A DNA stretch of 62,076 nt from Candidatus Bathyarchaeota archaeon. GTDB taxonomy: Archaea; Thermoproteota; Bathyarchaeia; TCS64. Under the pieces are notes generated by a model. The model searched no databases. It worked only from the letters and a program-made list of their open reading frames with translations, and was not told the DNA's origin. Every line of letters begins with the position of its first letter. Positions within the stretch are counted from its first letter, which is position 1. This document shows, piece after piece, positions 1-7,874 of this stretch. The stretch covers positions 646,555-708,630 of the forward strand of contig CP070784.1 of NCBI GenBank assembly GCA_020346605.1, written 5' to 3'. The position numbers and the translations under genes were made by a program.

Positions 1-17
1 AACTCCCGCGCACGGGC

Positions 18-197
18 CTAGTTGTAGGCGTCCTCAGCGGACAGATCGTTCGGGTCCCTGTCGAGGAGGTAGTCCGTGATCTCGAGGGCCTCGGATGTGC
101 TCCAGCCGACGCACTTACCCCGGTTCCCCCGCGCGCGCTCGCCGTAGCCCGCAGTAGAAATGGTACCAATATTTGGTACCGTACCGCAAAAATATCC
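18..197 (-). pseudogene. C-terminal gene relic at window edge
   Basis: An open frame on the minus strand ends in TAG at 18-20 and reads back to a TAA at 198-200. The final 35 or so codons look coding (tryptophan, GC-rich third positions, acidic helix ending in SAEDAYN), but no ATG, GTG or TTG occurs in the open stretch. It is probably the tail of a decayed gene, or of one disrupted by a frameshift. I do not recognise the family. Confidence 0.3.
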
Positions 198-237
198 TTA
201 ACGCAGTCAGCTGTCACCATACGAAAATGGTACCATT
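161..237. promoter_or_regulatory. Cluster of three TGGTACC(A/G) palindromes
   Basis: TGGTACCA occurs at 161-168 and 228-235, and TGGTACCG at 174-181. The last lies in a perfect 12-bp palindrome, AATGGTACCATT (226-237); the first two are 13 bp apart. An AT-rich patch (AAAAATATCC) lies between them. This looks like an operator cluster for a dimeric regulator, but no convincing gene starts directly next to it, so the controlled gene is unknown. Confidence 0.35.
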
Positions 238-388
238 CTACATATTTGTGCGGACCCGAGCAGGTACTCACACCCGCGTGAGCGGTATGGACTGTACTCG
301 TTTATTGGAGTTTTCATCTTATCTAACGATTCGTGTGTGGATAAACTGTGACGGGCGCGCGCACGCTGGATGATAATTTTCATAATAA

Positions 389-475
389 TCTCTTGCAGAA
401 TTGGATTACTTGCGCGCGCACTACGAGTTTAAACACCTCATGGACGACAGGCTCACGGATAAGGAGTGGCGGTAG
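389..475 (+). pseudogene. Short coding-like relic in gene-poor edge
   Basis: After a TAA at 386-388 a frame stays open to TAG at 473-475. It encodes a charged peptide ending in MDDRLTDKEWR that looks like the end of a real protein. It has no promoter or ribosome site of its own and is probably a decayed gene end. The rest of 1-664 shows no other supported gene; it is AT-rich between 380 and 640. Confidence 0.2.
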
Positions 476-664
476 ATGCTGGCTTCAGAACCCCCGCGAG
501 CCCTGAATGGATCCCCAACTTCACAGAATAAAATAATTTGCATTCGCGTAAAAAGTCATCCGCAGGATCGAATCCATCTTTTCAAAATGAATCTGGAATA
601 AATGAGGGTTCTACTTCCAGAACAAATGTTTTAGATTCGTCTTGCTCCTGATTGACGGATCGGG

Positions 665-988
665 ATGGAAACGAACATCGACGAGAGGCTCGTCAAGTGG
701 GACAGCATATTAAGGGAGCTCGTCGTGGACGTCAGGGAGCTCAACAGGGACCTACAGGAGAGCATCAGGTACGTCGGCAGCGCCGGCGTCGTCGTCATCG
801 CCCTCGGCCTTACAGTGCTCTTCTACACCACAAGATACGCCTCCGTACAGGACCCACTCTTCTGGGCGATCCTTGCGCTGACTACGGGGTCTAACTTCGT
901 CGTGGGTTTCTTCAACATCCACAGGTACCTTCTCCTGAAGAGGAAGTACTCAAGGCTCAACGAGCTCGAGAAGGAGTTGGAAGGTTAG
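665..988 (+). CDS. Small two-helix membrane protein
   Basis: This 107-residue protein has a charged, coiled-coil-like N-terminus (about residues 1-38). Two predicted membrane helices follow at about 41-60 and 67-88, then a basic/acidic helical tail. No known family was recognised. The ATG is preceded by GGATCGGG, a weak ribosome site. The next gene starts 11 bp downstream, so the two are probably co-transcribed. The protein may anchor or scaffold something at the membrane, but nothing in the sequence shows a catalytic function. Confidence 0.65.
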   Translation: METNIDERLVKWDSILRELVVDVRELNRDLQESIRYVGSAGVVVIALGLTVLFYTTRYASVQDPLFWAILALTTGSNFVVGFFNIHRYLLLKRKYSRLNELEKELEG

Positions 989-999
989 GAGAGACGAGA

Positions 1000-1287
1000 G
1001 TGGCCTCCCGCAGGACCCCCGATGACATAGCCCTCCAGCTGCTGGACCGCGTCGAGGAGAAGGGAGAGGCCACCAAGTGGGACCTCATCAAGGTCCTGGG
1101 TAACGAGGCACAGTTCAAACTATGGGTCGAGGACTTCCTGCTGCCAGAGAAGGTCCTCGAGGAGCGGCGGGACGGCAGGAACTACTTCTTCAAGAAAACG
1201 GAGCGGGGGGAGCTCTTCCACAGGCTCCTGAGGAGCGGGAACCTCATCAAGCTGTTCAACCGCATTAGCGGAAAAAGGTTGAGATGA
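1000..1287 (+). CDS. Small winged-helix protein
   Basis: This 95-residue protein starts with GTG just after the membrane-protein gene. Residues about 8-75 fit a winged helix: a helix (IALQLLDRVEEKGEATKWDL), a recognition-type helix, a beta-wing with RRDGRNYFFKKTERG, then a C-terminal helix suitable for dimerisation. It is most likely a DNA-binding regulator of the archaeal small wHTH type. Pairing with a membrane protein hints at a membrane-linked regulatory pair, but the target is not visible. The wHTH fold is moderately certain; the exact family is unknown. Confidence 0.65.
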   Translation: MASRRTPDDIALQLLDRVEEKGEATKWDLIKVLGNEAQFKLWVEDFLLPEKVLEERRDGRNYFFKKTERGELFHRLLRSGNLIKLFNRISGKRLR

Positions 1288-1332
1288 TTCCTCGACTTTG
1301 AATGGCATAGAAAGCATAGTAATGGTGTGCCA

Positions 1333-1363
1333 AAAATGGGAAACAGTCCTCGAAAATGGGAAA
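1333..1363. repeat. 20-bp spaced direct repeat AAAATGGGAAA
   Basis: The 11-mer AAAATGGGAAA occurs at 1333-1343 and again at 1353-1363. The spacing is exactly 20 bp, about two helical turns. It sits in the gap upstream of the TATA-like box at about 1420 and could be a tandem activator or repressor site for the downstream tiny ORFs. Confidence 0.35.
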
Positions 1364-1418
1364 AAACCCCCTTTCTTGTTCAAAAAAGGACCTTAATTTC
1401 TAAAAACGTTAGAGAAAC

Positions 1419-1467
1419 CTTATATCTAAATTTTAGTCCTTAATAGACCAGAAAAGGGGTTAATTCC
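1419..1467 (+). promoter_or_regulatory. TATA-like promoter for tiny-ORF cluster
   Basis: CTTATATCTAAA at 1419-1430 is a good archaeal TATA-like box, with AT-rich flanks. A start about 25 bp downstream would give a short leader containing GAAAAGGGG (1451-1459) before the ATG at 1468. This supports transcription of the tiny ORFs on the plus strand. Confidence 0.4.
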
Positions 1468-1536
1468 ATGAGGGGCTCACGGCAGAAACATGGACGGACG
1501 ACCCCCGAAAAACTTGGACTGGTGAAAAAGGCATGA
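1468..1536 (+). CDS. Putative 22-residue leader peptide
   Basis: The ATG at 1468 lies behind a TATA-like box and a purine-rich AAAAGGGG. The ORF encodes 22 basic residues (MRGSRQKHGRTTPEKLGLVKKA). Its TGA overlaps the ATG of the next ORF in the arrangement ATGA, typical of translational coupling. It may be a leader peptide or a real microprotein. Short ORFs arise easily by chance, so this is tentative. Confidence 0.3.
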   Translation: MRGSRQKHGRTTPEKLGLVKKA

Positions 1537-1646
1537 AACGAGTGGTCGGATACTTCCTCTCCGCGGCTTCGGTCTACCTGACCATGATGCACCTGATCAA
1601 CGCGTTCATGAGCATAATCAACAACTTCTCACCGACGGTCGTCTGA
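1533..1646 (+). CDS. Putative 37-residue membrane microprotein
   Basis: The ATG overlaps the preceding TGA. The product starts MKRVVGYF and has a hydrophobic or amphipathic stretch from about residue 4 to 30, suitable for one membrane helix with a basic N-terminus. GC-rich third positions resemble those of neighbouring real genes. The family is unknown; possible roles include a toxin-like or membrane regulatory peptide, but nothing proves one. Confidence 0.35.
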   Translation: MKRVVGYFLSAASVYLTMMHLINAFMSIINNFSPTVV

Positions 1647-1677
1647 CCCCTTTCCCCCCAGTAACGGAGGTATTGAG

Positions 1678-1803
1678 ATGATGATTGAATTGCAAATCTT
1701 GAGCCGGGCCGTAAATTGGTTCGTAAGGTGCCGGTACACGAGGCTGATGAGGCAGCTTCCATCGAGCGCCACAAAAGCCTACCTGCCCAGAAACTCCGAC
1801 TGA
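1678..1803 (+). CDS. Putative 41-residue basic microprotein
   Basis: This ORF begins ATGATG behind a strong GGAGG (1667-1671), with about 6 bp of spacing. It encodes 41 residues, rich in Arg and with an amphipathic start. It follows the other two tiny ORFs and precedes a hairpin-plus-T terminator. A minus-strand frame also crosses this region and overlaps the stop of the regulator at 1912, but it lacks a ribosome site and looks like an antisense shadow. No homologue is recognised. Confidence 0.35.
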   Translation: MMIELQILSRAVNWFVRCRYTRLMRQLPSSATKAYLPRNSD

Positions 1804-1851
1804 TAGAACAGGCAGCGGTCTGCTTCCTTGCGAGCACCTTTTTTAAATTAG

Positions 1852-1871
1852 AAGGATAAAAATCCTTTTTT
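1852..1871. terminator. Hairpin plus T-tract
   Basis: AAGGAT (1852-1857) and ATCCTT (1862-1867) form a 6-bp stem with an AAAA loop, followed by four more T residues. It lies between the plus-strand tiny ORFs and the convergent regulator gene, where it could end the plus-strand transcript. The upstream CTTTTTT at about 1839-1845 adds a further T-rich stop signal. Confidence 0.45.
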
Positions 1872-1911
1872 ATTCCATCCGAATAGATTTCTGAAGCTGT
1901 CACGCCACGAG

Positions 1912-2538
1912 TCACTCATTCTTGAGGGACAATAAAAATCCCCTGAGCTCCCTGGTTAGATCCAGAGAGCCCTCAAACTCCTCCTCGGTCATATTTATCA
2001 AGTTGGCGTACTGGAGTATCTGACTCAGGAGGACGGGATTCATCGGCCCGAACTTCATGAAGTACCCAGAGAAGCCGCAGAACTTGCACATGTCGTTGGT
2101 GACCGAGGGTGAGTCCAGCATCCCTATCCTCCTGGCGTGGAGCTGGGAGAGCCTCACGACGCTCTCCTCGCTGACATCAACGCCGACGCCCAGCTCGTTG
2201 AGGCCGTTCAGTATATCCACGGAGCTCTGCAGGCTCCTCTCCACCATTCTGTCCTCGTTGTAGATGAAGGTGTCAGCCGTCACCGTGTAGTAGCTCTCGA
2301 TCAGGTGCCCCGCGCGCCTCTCCTCGGTGACCTTGACCAGCCCCGCCTCCTGGAGCCTCCTGATGTGGTGGTAGATGTTCTGCACCGTCAGCCCCAGCTC
2401 GGATGAGAGCTCCTTCGCGGAGAGCTCGCTGTCCCTCAGAAGGAAGACGATCCTCCTCCTGGTCTCATCCCCTAGGAGCTTGAAGGCGTCCTCGTCTATG
2501 TACATCAGCAGCCTCCCCTGCTCGGAGTGTTCGCTCAT
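1912..2538 (-). CDS. ArsR-like winged-helix transcriptional regulator
   Basis: This 208-residue protein has a classical ArsR/HTH_20-type winged helix at about residues 12-95: FKLLGDETRRRIVFLL, then a SAKELSSELGLTVQNIYHHI recognition unit and a wing. The C-terminal half is helical, with a CKFCGF pair near residue 150 that could bind metal or act as a redox switch. It is divergent from the GlmL-like gene with an 85-bp shared promoter region. It probably regulates that operon or itself. The inducing signal is unknown. Confidence 0.8.
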   Translation of the reverse strand: MSEHSEQGRLLMYIDEDAFKLLGDETRRRIVFLLRDSELSAKELSSELGLTVQNIYHHIRRLQEAGLVKVTEERRAGHLIESYYTVTADTFIYNEDRMVERSLQSSVDILNGLNELGVGVDVSEESVVRLSQLHARRIGMLDSPSVTNDMCKFCGFSGYFMKFGPMNPVLLSQILQYANLINMTEEEFEGSLDLTRELRGFLLSLKNE

Positions 2539-2623
2539 TCAGTCCACCATATGATAGTGCATCGAACTCATATATTAAAATGACATTTGTATAGTAAAAC
2601 GGCATAATTATATTCAGCACCTC
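2539..2623. promoter_or_regulatory. Divergent promoter region, regulator and GlmL-like gene
   Basis: This short AT-rich spacer carries CATATATTAAAA (about 2570-2581), usable as a TATA box toward the minus gene. GTATAGTA (2589-2596) lies about 30 bp ahead of the plus-strand TTG start at 2624. Neither start has a clear ribosome site, suggesting short or absent leaders. A regulator bound here could control both directions. Confidence 0.45.
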
Positions 2624-4414
2624 TTGAAGATAATCTCGGGGAAAGATTTGAGCACGGAAAAACGGGACGAGTCATACCTGATAGTGAACATAGACAACCT
2701 CCTCACGAAGGCAATCTACATCGACAGCGTAGGTGAAGACTTTGTCATCCGGGGAAAGGGTGAGACACCCACCACTGTGGACTCACCGGACCTCGACGTC
2801 ACTGTTGGCCTGGAGAGAGTCGTCGTTGACCTTGGCAACAGTCTGGGAAAGGAGCTCTGGGTAGATGGCATGCCCTCTGACAGCCAGCACTTCCTCTGCT
2901 CCAGCAGCACCAGCGGGGGGCTCCACATGACCGTCGCCGGAGTCGTCAGGAGGATCTCCGCCGAGAGCGCTGAGAGAGCGGCCCTGGGCGCCGGCGCGCT
3001 CCTGATGGACGTCTTCTCCATCGACGACAAGAGGCCCAACTACAAGAAGATCGCTAGGATGAGGAGTCTGAGGCCGGACATGTTCCTCCTCGCCGGGGGC
3101 ACCGACGGAGGAGCGGTGAGCCAGGTCATCGATATGGCTACGCTGGTCGACACCGCCGACGTCCGCCCGCGGTTCGGTTCAGGATACAAGCTCCCCGTGA
3201 TCTACGCTGGCAACGTAGAGATCAGGGACAGGGTCTCCAAAACCCTCACCGAGGAGAGGTACGCCACGAGGGCGGTGGAGAACGTCCGCCCCATCATAGA
3301 GAAGGAGAACCTGGGACCGGCGAGGGAGGGGATCTACGACTCCTACATGGAGCACGTGATCATCCACTCCCCCGGCTACGACAAGCTCGTCGACTGGGTC
3401 GACGGGCACATCATACCCACGCAGGCGGCCATCGGCAGACTCCTCTACGCCTACGCCGAGGAGAGGAAAGTGAACCTCCTAGCCCTGGACGTCGGCGGGG
3501 CCACCACGGACGTCTACTCGGTCTACGGAGGCATCTTCAACAGGTCCCTCAACGCAGACATCGGCATGACCTACGGCATCCTCAACGTGATGAAGGGAGC
3601 GGGGGTCCAGGACGTCATGCGCTGGATCCCAGAGGAGATGAGCGAGAAGAAGGTCAGGAACATCATCGCCAACATCATGGCTCTGCAGCCCCAGACGCCC
3701 TCCGAGGAGGAGGCGATGGTGCAGCAGGCCTGCGCGAGGGAGGCGATAAGGCTCGGGCTCATACAGCACAGGAAGATAGCGTCCAAGCTCAAGGGAGTAC
3801 GGGTTACGCGCTCCATCGCCGATATATTCGAGCAGGACATAGAGTTCTCTCTAGTAGATCCAATGAACACCCATGTGCTTATAGGCAGAGGAAAGATCTT
3901 CGACAACAACAGTACAGAAGGAGAAGCGACCCTGCTACTCCTCGACGCCGTGCAACCTGAGGGAGTGACGGAGATCATGGTGGACAAGTCCAGCATCCTA
4001 CCCCACCTCGGGATGCTCCTCGAGAGCAACAAAGAGGCGGCCCTGGGACTGCTGTCGACGGAGAGCCTGCAGAGGCTGGGGACATGCCTAGCCCCTAAAG
4101 GAACCGGGAGAGAGGGCGTTGAGGTGATGAGACTACGCATGATCCACACAGGCGGCGACACAGTCGAGGAAACGATACGCCTCGGGGAGGTGAAGTCTCT
4201 GCCCCTCGGCACAGGAGAGTCCGCAACCATCGAGGCGATGCCGACGGGAAGATTCGACGTGGGCAAGGGCAAGGGGAAGAGTCTGGTGGCCGAGGTCATA
4301 GGCGGAGTACACGGCGTAATCATAGATGCCCGGGGTAGACCGCTGACCATACCTGAGGAGAAGAAGTTGCTCGCATCGTGGACAGAAGCGCTGAAGGGAG
4401 AGGAGGCCGCATAG
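2624..4414 (+). CDS. glmL: GlmL/MutL-family ASKHA ATPase
   Basis: This 596-residue protein matches the MutL/GlmL family (glutamate mutase-associated, pfam MutL), not the DNA-repair MutL. Characteristic segments are an N-terminal NIDNLLTKA phosphate-loop-like motif, LLAGGTDGG near residue 157, and LALDVGGATTDVYSV near residue 287, the second ASKHA phosphate motif. Family members are thought to reactivate or assist cobalamin-dependent mutases. No mutase gene is in the window. The start is TTG with a TATA-like box about 30 bp upstream. The gene precedes a barrel-sandwich protein by 10 bp, so the two form an operon. Confidence 0.8.
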   Translation: MKIISGKDLSTEKRDESYLIVNIDNLLTKAIYIDSVGEDFVIRGKGETPTTVDSPDLDVTVGLERVVVDLGNSLGKELWVDGMPSDSQHFLCSSSTSGGLHMTVAGVVRRISAESAERAALGAGALLMDVFSIDDKRPNYKKIARMRSLRPDMFLLAGGTDGGAVSQVIDMATLVDTADVRPRFGSGYKLPVIYAGNVEIRDRVSKTLTEERYATRAVENVRPIIEKENLGPAREGIYDSYMEHVIIHSPGYDKLVDWVDGHIIPTQAAIGRLLYAYAEERKVNLLALDVGGATTDVYSVYGGIFNRSLNADIGMTYGILNVMKGAGVQDVMRWIPEEMSEKKVRNIIANIMALQPQTPSEEEAMVQQACAREAIRLGLIQHRKIASKLKGVRVTRSIADIFEQDIEFSLVDPMNTHVLIGRGKIFDNNSTEGEATLLLLDAVQPEGVTEIMVDKSSILPHLGMLLESNKEAALGLLSTESLQRLGTCLAPKGTGREGVEVMRLRMIHTGGDTVEETIRLGEVKSLPLGTGESATIEAMPTGRFDVGKGKGKSLVAEVIGGVHGVIIDARGRPLTIPEEKKLLASWTEALKGEEAA

Positions 4415-4424
4415 GGGGATCGGC

Positions 4425-5306
4425 ATGTCGGGAACGACGAAAATAGTAGAGGAGACCCTTGTCAGGAAGGTCAGGAGGATCCCCGCAGAGGGCGAGCTGC
4501 TCGTCAAAGTAGGTGACATAGTCGAGCCGGAGACGGTCCTGGCCAAGGGCACCGTCCTCAACCCGGACGTGCAAGAGATCAGAGTCTACGCGAAGCTGGG
4601 CGTCGACCCGGAGCAGGCGCACAGGCACATGCTGAAGGAGGAGGGGGACGAGGTGAAGCAGGACGAGGTCTTGGCCATCTACAGGTCCTTCTTCGGTCGG
4701 TTTACGAAAGCCTGCAGGTCCCCCATCGACGGGACCATCGAGGTCTTCTCAAAGAAGAGCGGGAGGGCGCTGATCCGGGGCCTACCCATCCCCGTCGAGG
4801 CGAAGGCCCACATTCCGGGGAGGATCGTCGATGTGACCCCCAGGGAGGGGGCCACGGTGGAGACCAGCGCAGCGGTCATCAACGGCATATTCGGAGTCGG
4901 AGGCGAGGCCCTCGGCGAGCTGACGACCGTGGCGGAGAGCCCAGGTGAACCATTGACCACTGAGATGATAGGGGAAGGATTGAGGGGGAAGGTGCTCGTC
5001 GGCGGATCCATCGTCACTATGGAGGCCCTGCGGAAGGCATCCAAGCTCGGCACCAGCGGCATAGTCTCCGGCAGCGTAGATCAGAAGGACTTGACGGAGT
5101 TCTTGGGCCACGAGATCGGTATGGGGGTGACCGGAGGCGAGGACATTAACCTCACACTGATCGTCACTGAGGGTTTCGGCATCTTACCCATGGACGACGA
5201 GACCTTCAGGTTCCTCAACTCCCACGAAGGCCACAGAGCGAGCATCGACGGGACCACACAGATCCGCCAGAGGATGCTGAGACCGGAGATCATCATTCCG
5301 CTGTAG
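4425..5306 (+). CDS. Barrel-sandwich-hybrid protein, GlmL partner
   Basis: This 293-residue protein lies directly downstream of the GlmL-like gene. Residues about 20-45 (GELLVKVGDIVEPETVLAKG) and 95-150 (SPIDGTIEVF; GRIVDVTPREGATV) resemble the two halves of a lipoyl/RnfC-type barrel-sandwich hybrid fold. There is no conserved biotinyl lysine motif. The C-terminal half (VLVGGSIVTMEALRKASKLG; DDETFRFLNSHEG) is alpha/beta and not assigned. It is likely a structural or carrier-like partner of the ATPase. Function is unknown; the conserved pairing with MutL-like proteins is my recollection and should be checked. Confidence 0.65.
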   Translation: MSGTTKIVEETLVRKVRRIPAEGELLVKVGDIVEPETVLAKGTVLNPDVQEIRVYAKLGVDPEQAHRHMLKEEGDEVKQDEVLAIYRSFFGRFTKACRSPIDGTIEVFSKKSGRALIRGLPIPVEAKAHIPGRIVDVTPREGATVETSAAVINGIFGVGGEALGELTTVAESPGEPLTTEMIGEGLRGKVLVGGSIVTMEALRKASKLGTSGIVSGSVDQKDLTEFLGHEIGMGVTGGEDINLTLIVTEGFGILPMDDETFRFLNSHEGHRASIDGTTQIRQRMLRPEIIIPL

Positions 5307-5404
5307 CCACACGAAACCTCGCTGACCCGAACCTTTTTTTCATTAAGATAACTCACCCTTTTCATCTCAGAACTTTGATTGCCGACCATCATATCACGGT
5401 AGAG

Positions 5405-5438
5405 TTAAATATTTGTCGAAAAATGCAGCGATGTAATG
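5405..5438 (+). promoter_or_regulatory. Promoter of amidase, leaderless, with start-stop mini-ORF
   Basis: TTAAATAT (5405-5412) is a TATA-like box whose centre lies about 27 bp before the ATG at 5436, consistent with a leaderless mRNA. Just before the start, the sequence ATGTAATGA contains an out-of-frame ATG followed at once by TAA. Confidence 0.45.
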
Positions 5439-6938
5439 ACGACCAGTGATGGCACCTACGCCAACGATAAACCGGCAGGGGATTTTCCAGTGGTGGAGGC
5501 CTCCATAGCCGAGATACACGGGGCCATTCGCGAAGGGAGGACGACGTTCAGGGAGGTCGTCGAGGCCTACCTAAGGCGCATTAAGGAGTACGATAAACCG
5601 ACGGGTCTGAACGCCATCGTCGTGGTGAACCCTAGCGCAGTGGAGAGGGCCGAGAAGCTCGACGACGAGTACAGGAGGACGGGTGAGCTGCGCCCATTGC
5701 ACGGCATCCCCGTCATCGTGAAGGACAACTACGACACTAGTGACCTCCAGACATCAGCGGGATCTATAGCGCTGAAGGGCTCCATCCCACCAGACGACGC
5801 CTACCAGGTGAGGGCACTCAGGGAGGCGGGAGCCGTAGTCCTCGCGAAATCGAACATGGCCGAATGGGCGTTCAGCCCATACGAGACCATCAGCTCCATC
5901 GCAGGGACTACGCGCAACCCCTACGACCTAGAACGCGTCCCCGCGGGCTCCAGCGGCGGAACTGCGGCGGCCGTAGCAGCGAGTTTCGGGACAGTCGGCC
6001 TGGGCACAGATACGGGCAACTCCATACGCGGTCCGTCGTCCCACTGCTGCCTCGTGGGCATCCGGTCGACCATGGGCCTCACGAGCAGGGACGGGATCGT
6101 CCCCCTCCACCTCAGGAACGACGTCGGCGGCCCCATGGCACGCACGGTGGAGGACGCCGTCAGGATCCTCGAGGTCATATCTGGCTACGACCCAGCCGAC
6201 CCGATCACCGAGACTTGCATCGGCAAGAAACCCGCCAGCTACGCCCAATACCTGGATGAGGGTGGCCTCAAGGAGGCTCACATAGGAGTCTTCAGGTACT
6301 ACACAGACCAGCCGACGACTGACCCACAGATCAAGAGCCTTTTCGAGAAGGCCATTGAGGACCTGCAGGATTCTGGAGCGGAGATCATAGATCCGTTCGA
6401 GATACCAGACTTTGAGGAGATCTCGAAGGATCTATCTTTCGAGACCTTCCGGACGGACCTCGAGAGCTACCTCGCCTCCCTGGGCGAAGACGCCCCTATC
6501 AAGACCCTGAAAGAGGTCGTCGACTCAGGGAAGTACTCGCCTTACATCGAGAAGAGGCTGATACGGAGGCTGGAAGCGGAATCCGTTTCCTGTGAGGACC
6601 TTTACAACGAGCCAAGGAACATTGCGTTCCGTGAGGCAGTGCTGGAGGCCATGGACGACTCAGAGGTGGAAGCCTTCATCTACCCCACGTGGAGCAATCC
6701 TCCCAGCAAGATAGGGGACAGGGAGAGCCCCACCGGAGACAATAGCCAGAAGATACCGCCACACACGGGCATGCCGGGGTTTACAGTGCCGATGGGATTC
6801 ACGTACGACAGCCTCCCCGCAGGCCTTCAAATTGTGGGTAGGTTGTTCGGCGAACCCGAGATAATCAGAATCGCCTACGCCTTCGAGCAGGCCACCAAAC
6901 ATCGCCATCCGCCGAAGAAGTTCCAAGAACTTGGATGA
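5436..6938 (+). CDS. Amidase signature family hydrolase
   Basis: This 500-residue enzyme has the full Ser-cisSer-Lys triad of amidase signature proteins. Lys96 is in [10 protein letters not shown], the cis-Ser is in [12 protein letters not shown] (Ser172/173), and the nucleophile Ser196 is in [13 protein letters not shown]. It hydrolyses carboxylic amides; the substrate cannot be read from sequence. No gatB or gatC lies next to it, so a role as the tRNA amidotransferase A subunit is unlikely. It closely resembles stand-alone amidases of the AtzE/Pam type. It is probably cytoplasmic because no signal peptide is present. It may work with the other deaminating hydrolases in this window. Confidence 0.88.
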   Translation: MTTSDGTYANDKPAGDFPVVEASIAEIHGAIREGRTTFREVVEAYLRRIKEYDKPTGLNAIVVVNPSAVERAEKLDDEYRRTGELRPLHGIPVIVKDNYDTSDLQTSAGSIALKGSIPPDDAYQVRALREAGAVVLAKSNMAEWAFSPYETISSIAGTTRNPYDLERVPAGSSGGTAAAVAASFGTVGLGTDTGNSIRGPSSHCCLVGIRSTMGLTSRDGIVPLHLRNDVGGPMARTVEDAVRILEVISGYDPADPITETCIGKKPASYAQYLDEGGLKEAHIGVFRYYTDQPTTDPQIKSLFEKAIEDLQDSGAEIIDPFEIPDFEEISKDLSFETFRTDLESYLASLGEDAPIKTLKEVVDSGKYSPYIEKRLIRRLEAESVSCEDLYNEPRNIAFREAVLEAMDDSEVEAFIYPTWSNPPSKIGDRESPTGDNSQKIPPHTGMPGFTVPMGFTYDSLPAGLQIVGRLFGEPEIIRIAYAFEQATKHRHPPKKFQELG

Positions 6939-7111
6939 GTTCAGACAAGCTGTTGGCTAAGGGAAATGGCAAAAACCTACAGACATCTTCGATGTTTCTT
7001 CAGATGAGGGTCCGGCTCTGTGCAGACATGGCGACGGCTCAAACAGAACTTGAATGTAGAGCTGTCTCAATGAGATGAGTGCTCTTTGAAAAAGTCACAC
7101 GTTTGCGCGTG
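6939..7111. other. Intergenic with small hairpins
   Basis: The stretch lies between two convergent genes. It holds an ACATCTTCGATGT hairpin at about 6981-6993 and an ACACG/CGTGT hairpin near 7098-7114, which reaches into the end of the next gene. These may help 3' end formation. No ORF is supported. Confidence 0.3.
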
Positions 7112-7429
7112 TCACCGTTTGTGTCGTTTAACCCTGTCCTTCTCCTGCTGGTCCCGCCTGTAGGCTCTCTTCCTCTGGCCTTGGATCCTCACCCTTCTAA
7201 ACTCTCTGTTATCCTCGCCTTCGCGGAACCTGTTCAACTCGTTGTAGTAAAGGGGGTAGCTGATCTCATCGTTGGAGAGCCGGCTAACGAGGTCATTCAG
7301 CTGCTCTTTCCGCTCGGCGACATCGTTCTCGTCAAAAGCCTTTGAGAACGCCTCGTACGCCGCTGCGAACTTGAAGCCCTTGGCACCATCGAATGTGATC
7401 TTGGAAACGGGTTGCTCTTCCCCACTCAC
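7112..7429 (-). CDS. Small charged protein with basic C-terminal tail
   Basis: This 105-residue protein is hydrophilic and helical, with an N-terminal region about 15-75 rich in Asp, Glu and aromatic residues. The last 30 residues are strongly basic (RVRIQGQRKRAYRRDQ, then KDRVKRHKR), like a nucleic-acid-binding tail. No family is recognised. A TATA-like TTTATATCG lies about 37 bp upstream on the minus strand, followed by a perfect palindrome near the predicted transcript start. This supports it as a real, regulated gene despite the overlapping plus-strand frames. Confidence 0.6.
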   Translation of the reverse strand: MSGEEQPVSKITFDGAKGFKFAAAYEAFSKAFDENDVAERKEQLNDLVSRLSNDEISYPLYYNELNRFREGEDNREFRRVRIQGQRKRAYRRDQQEKDRVKRHKR

Positions 7430-7440
7430 TCGAAAGTCCT

Positions 7441-7470
7441 CATCCTATAGGATGGGCTTGTCGATATAAA
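7441..7470 (-). promoter_or_regulatory. TATA box with perfect 14-bp palindrome
   Basis: CATCCTATAGGATG (7441-7454) is a perfect palindrome. On the minus strand it lies just downstream of the TATA-like TTTATATCGA (7461-7470), where transcription of the small basic-protein gene would start. It is well placed for a repressor operator, perhaps for autoregulation. Confidence 0.45.
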
Positions 7471-7874
7471 TCCGTAGGTTTGACGACATCGCCTCGACGA
7501 GACACCAAGTATTGGTTCAAAACCATCAGGGCCTCGAGTTACACGTCTCTTAAGTATCAAGCAACGGAGACGTATCACGGATAAAGCGCGCGTACGAGGA
7601 TACAGGAGCTACGAAGAGTTCCGGTCGAGGTTTATGAGATAGTGAGAGGAGGAGATGACGAAGCGTCAGACCAATGGAGATGTGTTCAGGCTCCCGTCAA
7701 GACAAGGTCTGAGTGTGGAGTCGCTCCCTTAGACTCCTCTTACTCACGTGAGGGCGATTCAACCGGAGTTAGCCCATTAAATGAGCGTGCAGCTCCATCG
7801 GCAGCCTGAAAGGTGTCCGCTAGGGACAGGGAACTCCTTTAAGGCGATCAGCAGGAATACAGTGAAGAGTCGAC
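7471..7874. other. Intergenic region with one weak mini-ORF
   Basis: This 400-bp gap precedes the surface-protein gene. The best small ORF is 7655-7732 (+), 25 residues, with a strong GAGGAG ribosome site. A short coding-like frame (7590-7640) encodes GYRSYEEFRSRF and then stops, which may be a gene relic. No RNA gene or clear terminator is seen. The ATG chosen for the next gene is the first in frame; a promoter was not clear. Confidence 0.25.

Noticed and set aside
173..373. 66-residue plus-strand ORF in the gene-poor edge
   Set aside because: It starts inside a palindrome, lacks a ribosome site and has unlikely composition; probably chance.
1574..1915. 113-residue minus-strand ORF overlapping the stop of the ArsR-like gene
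   Set aside because: It is antisense to the ordered tiny ORFs, has no ribosome site, and its Ser/Arg-rich sequence looks like an antisense shadow. A slight likeness of VTASEIY to the DHPS-related C-terminus is too short to trust.
5571..5720. GatA of the glutamyl-tRNA amidotransferase
   Set aside because: No gatB or gatC nearby, and GNS replaces the usual GGS around the nucleophile; a stand-alone amidase is more likely.
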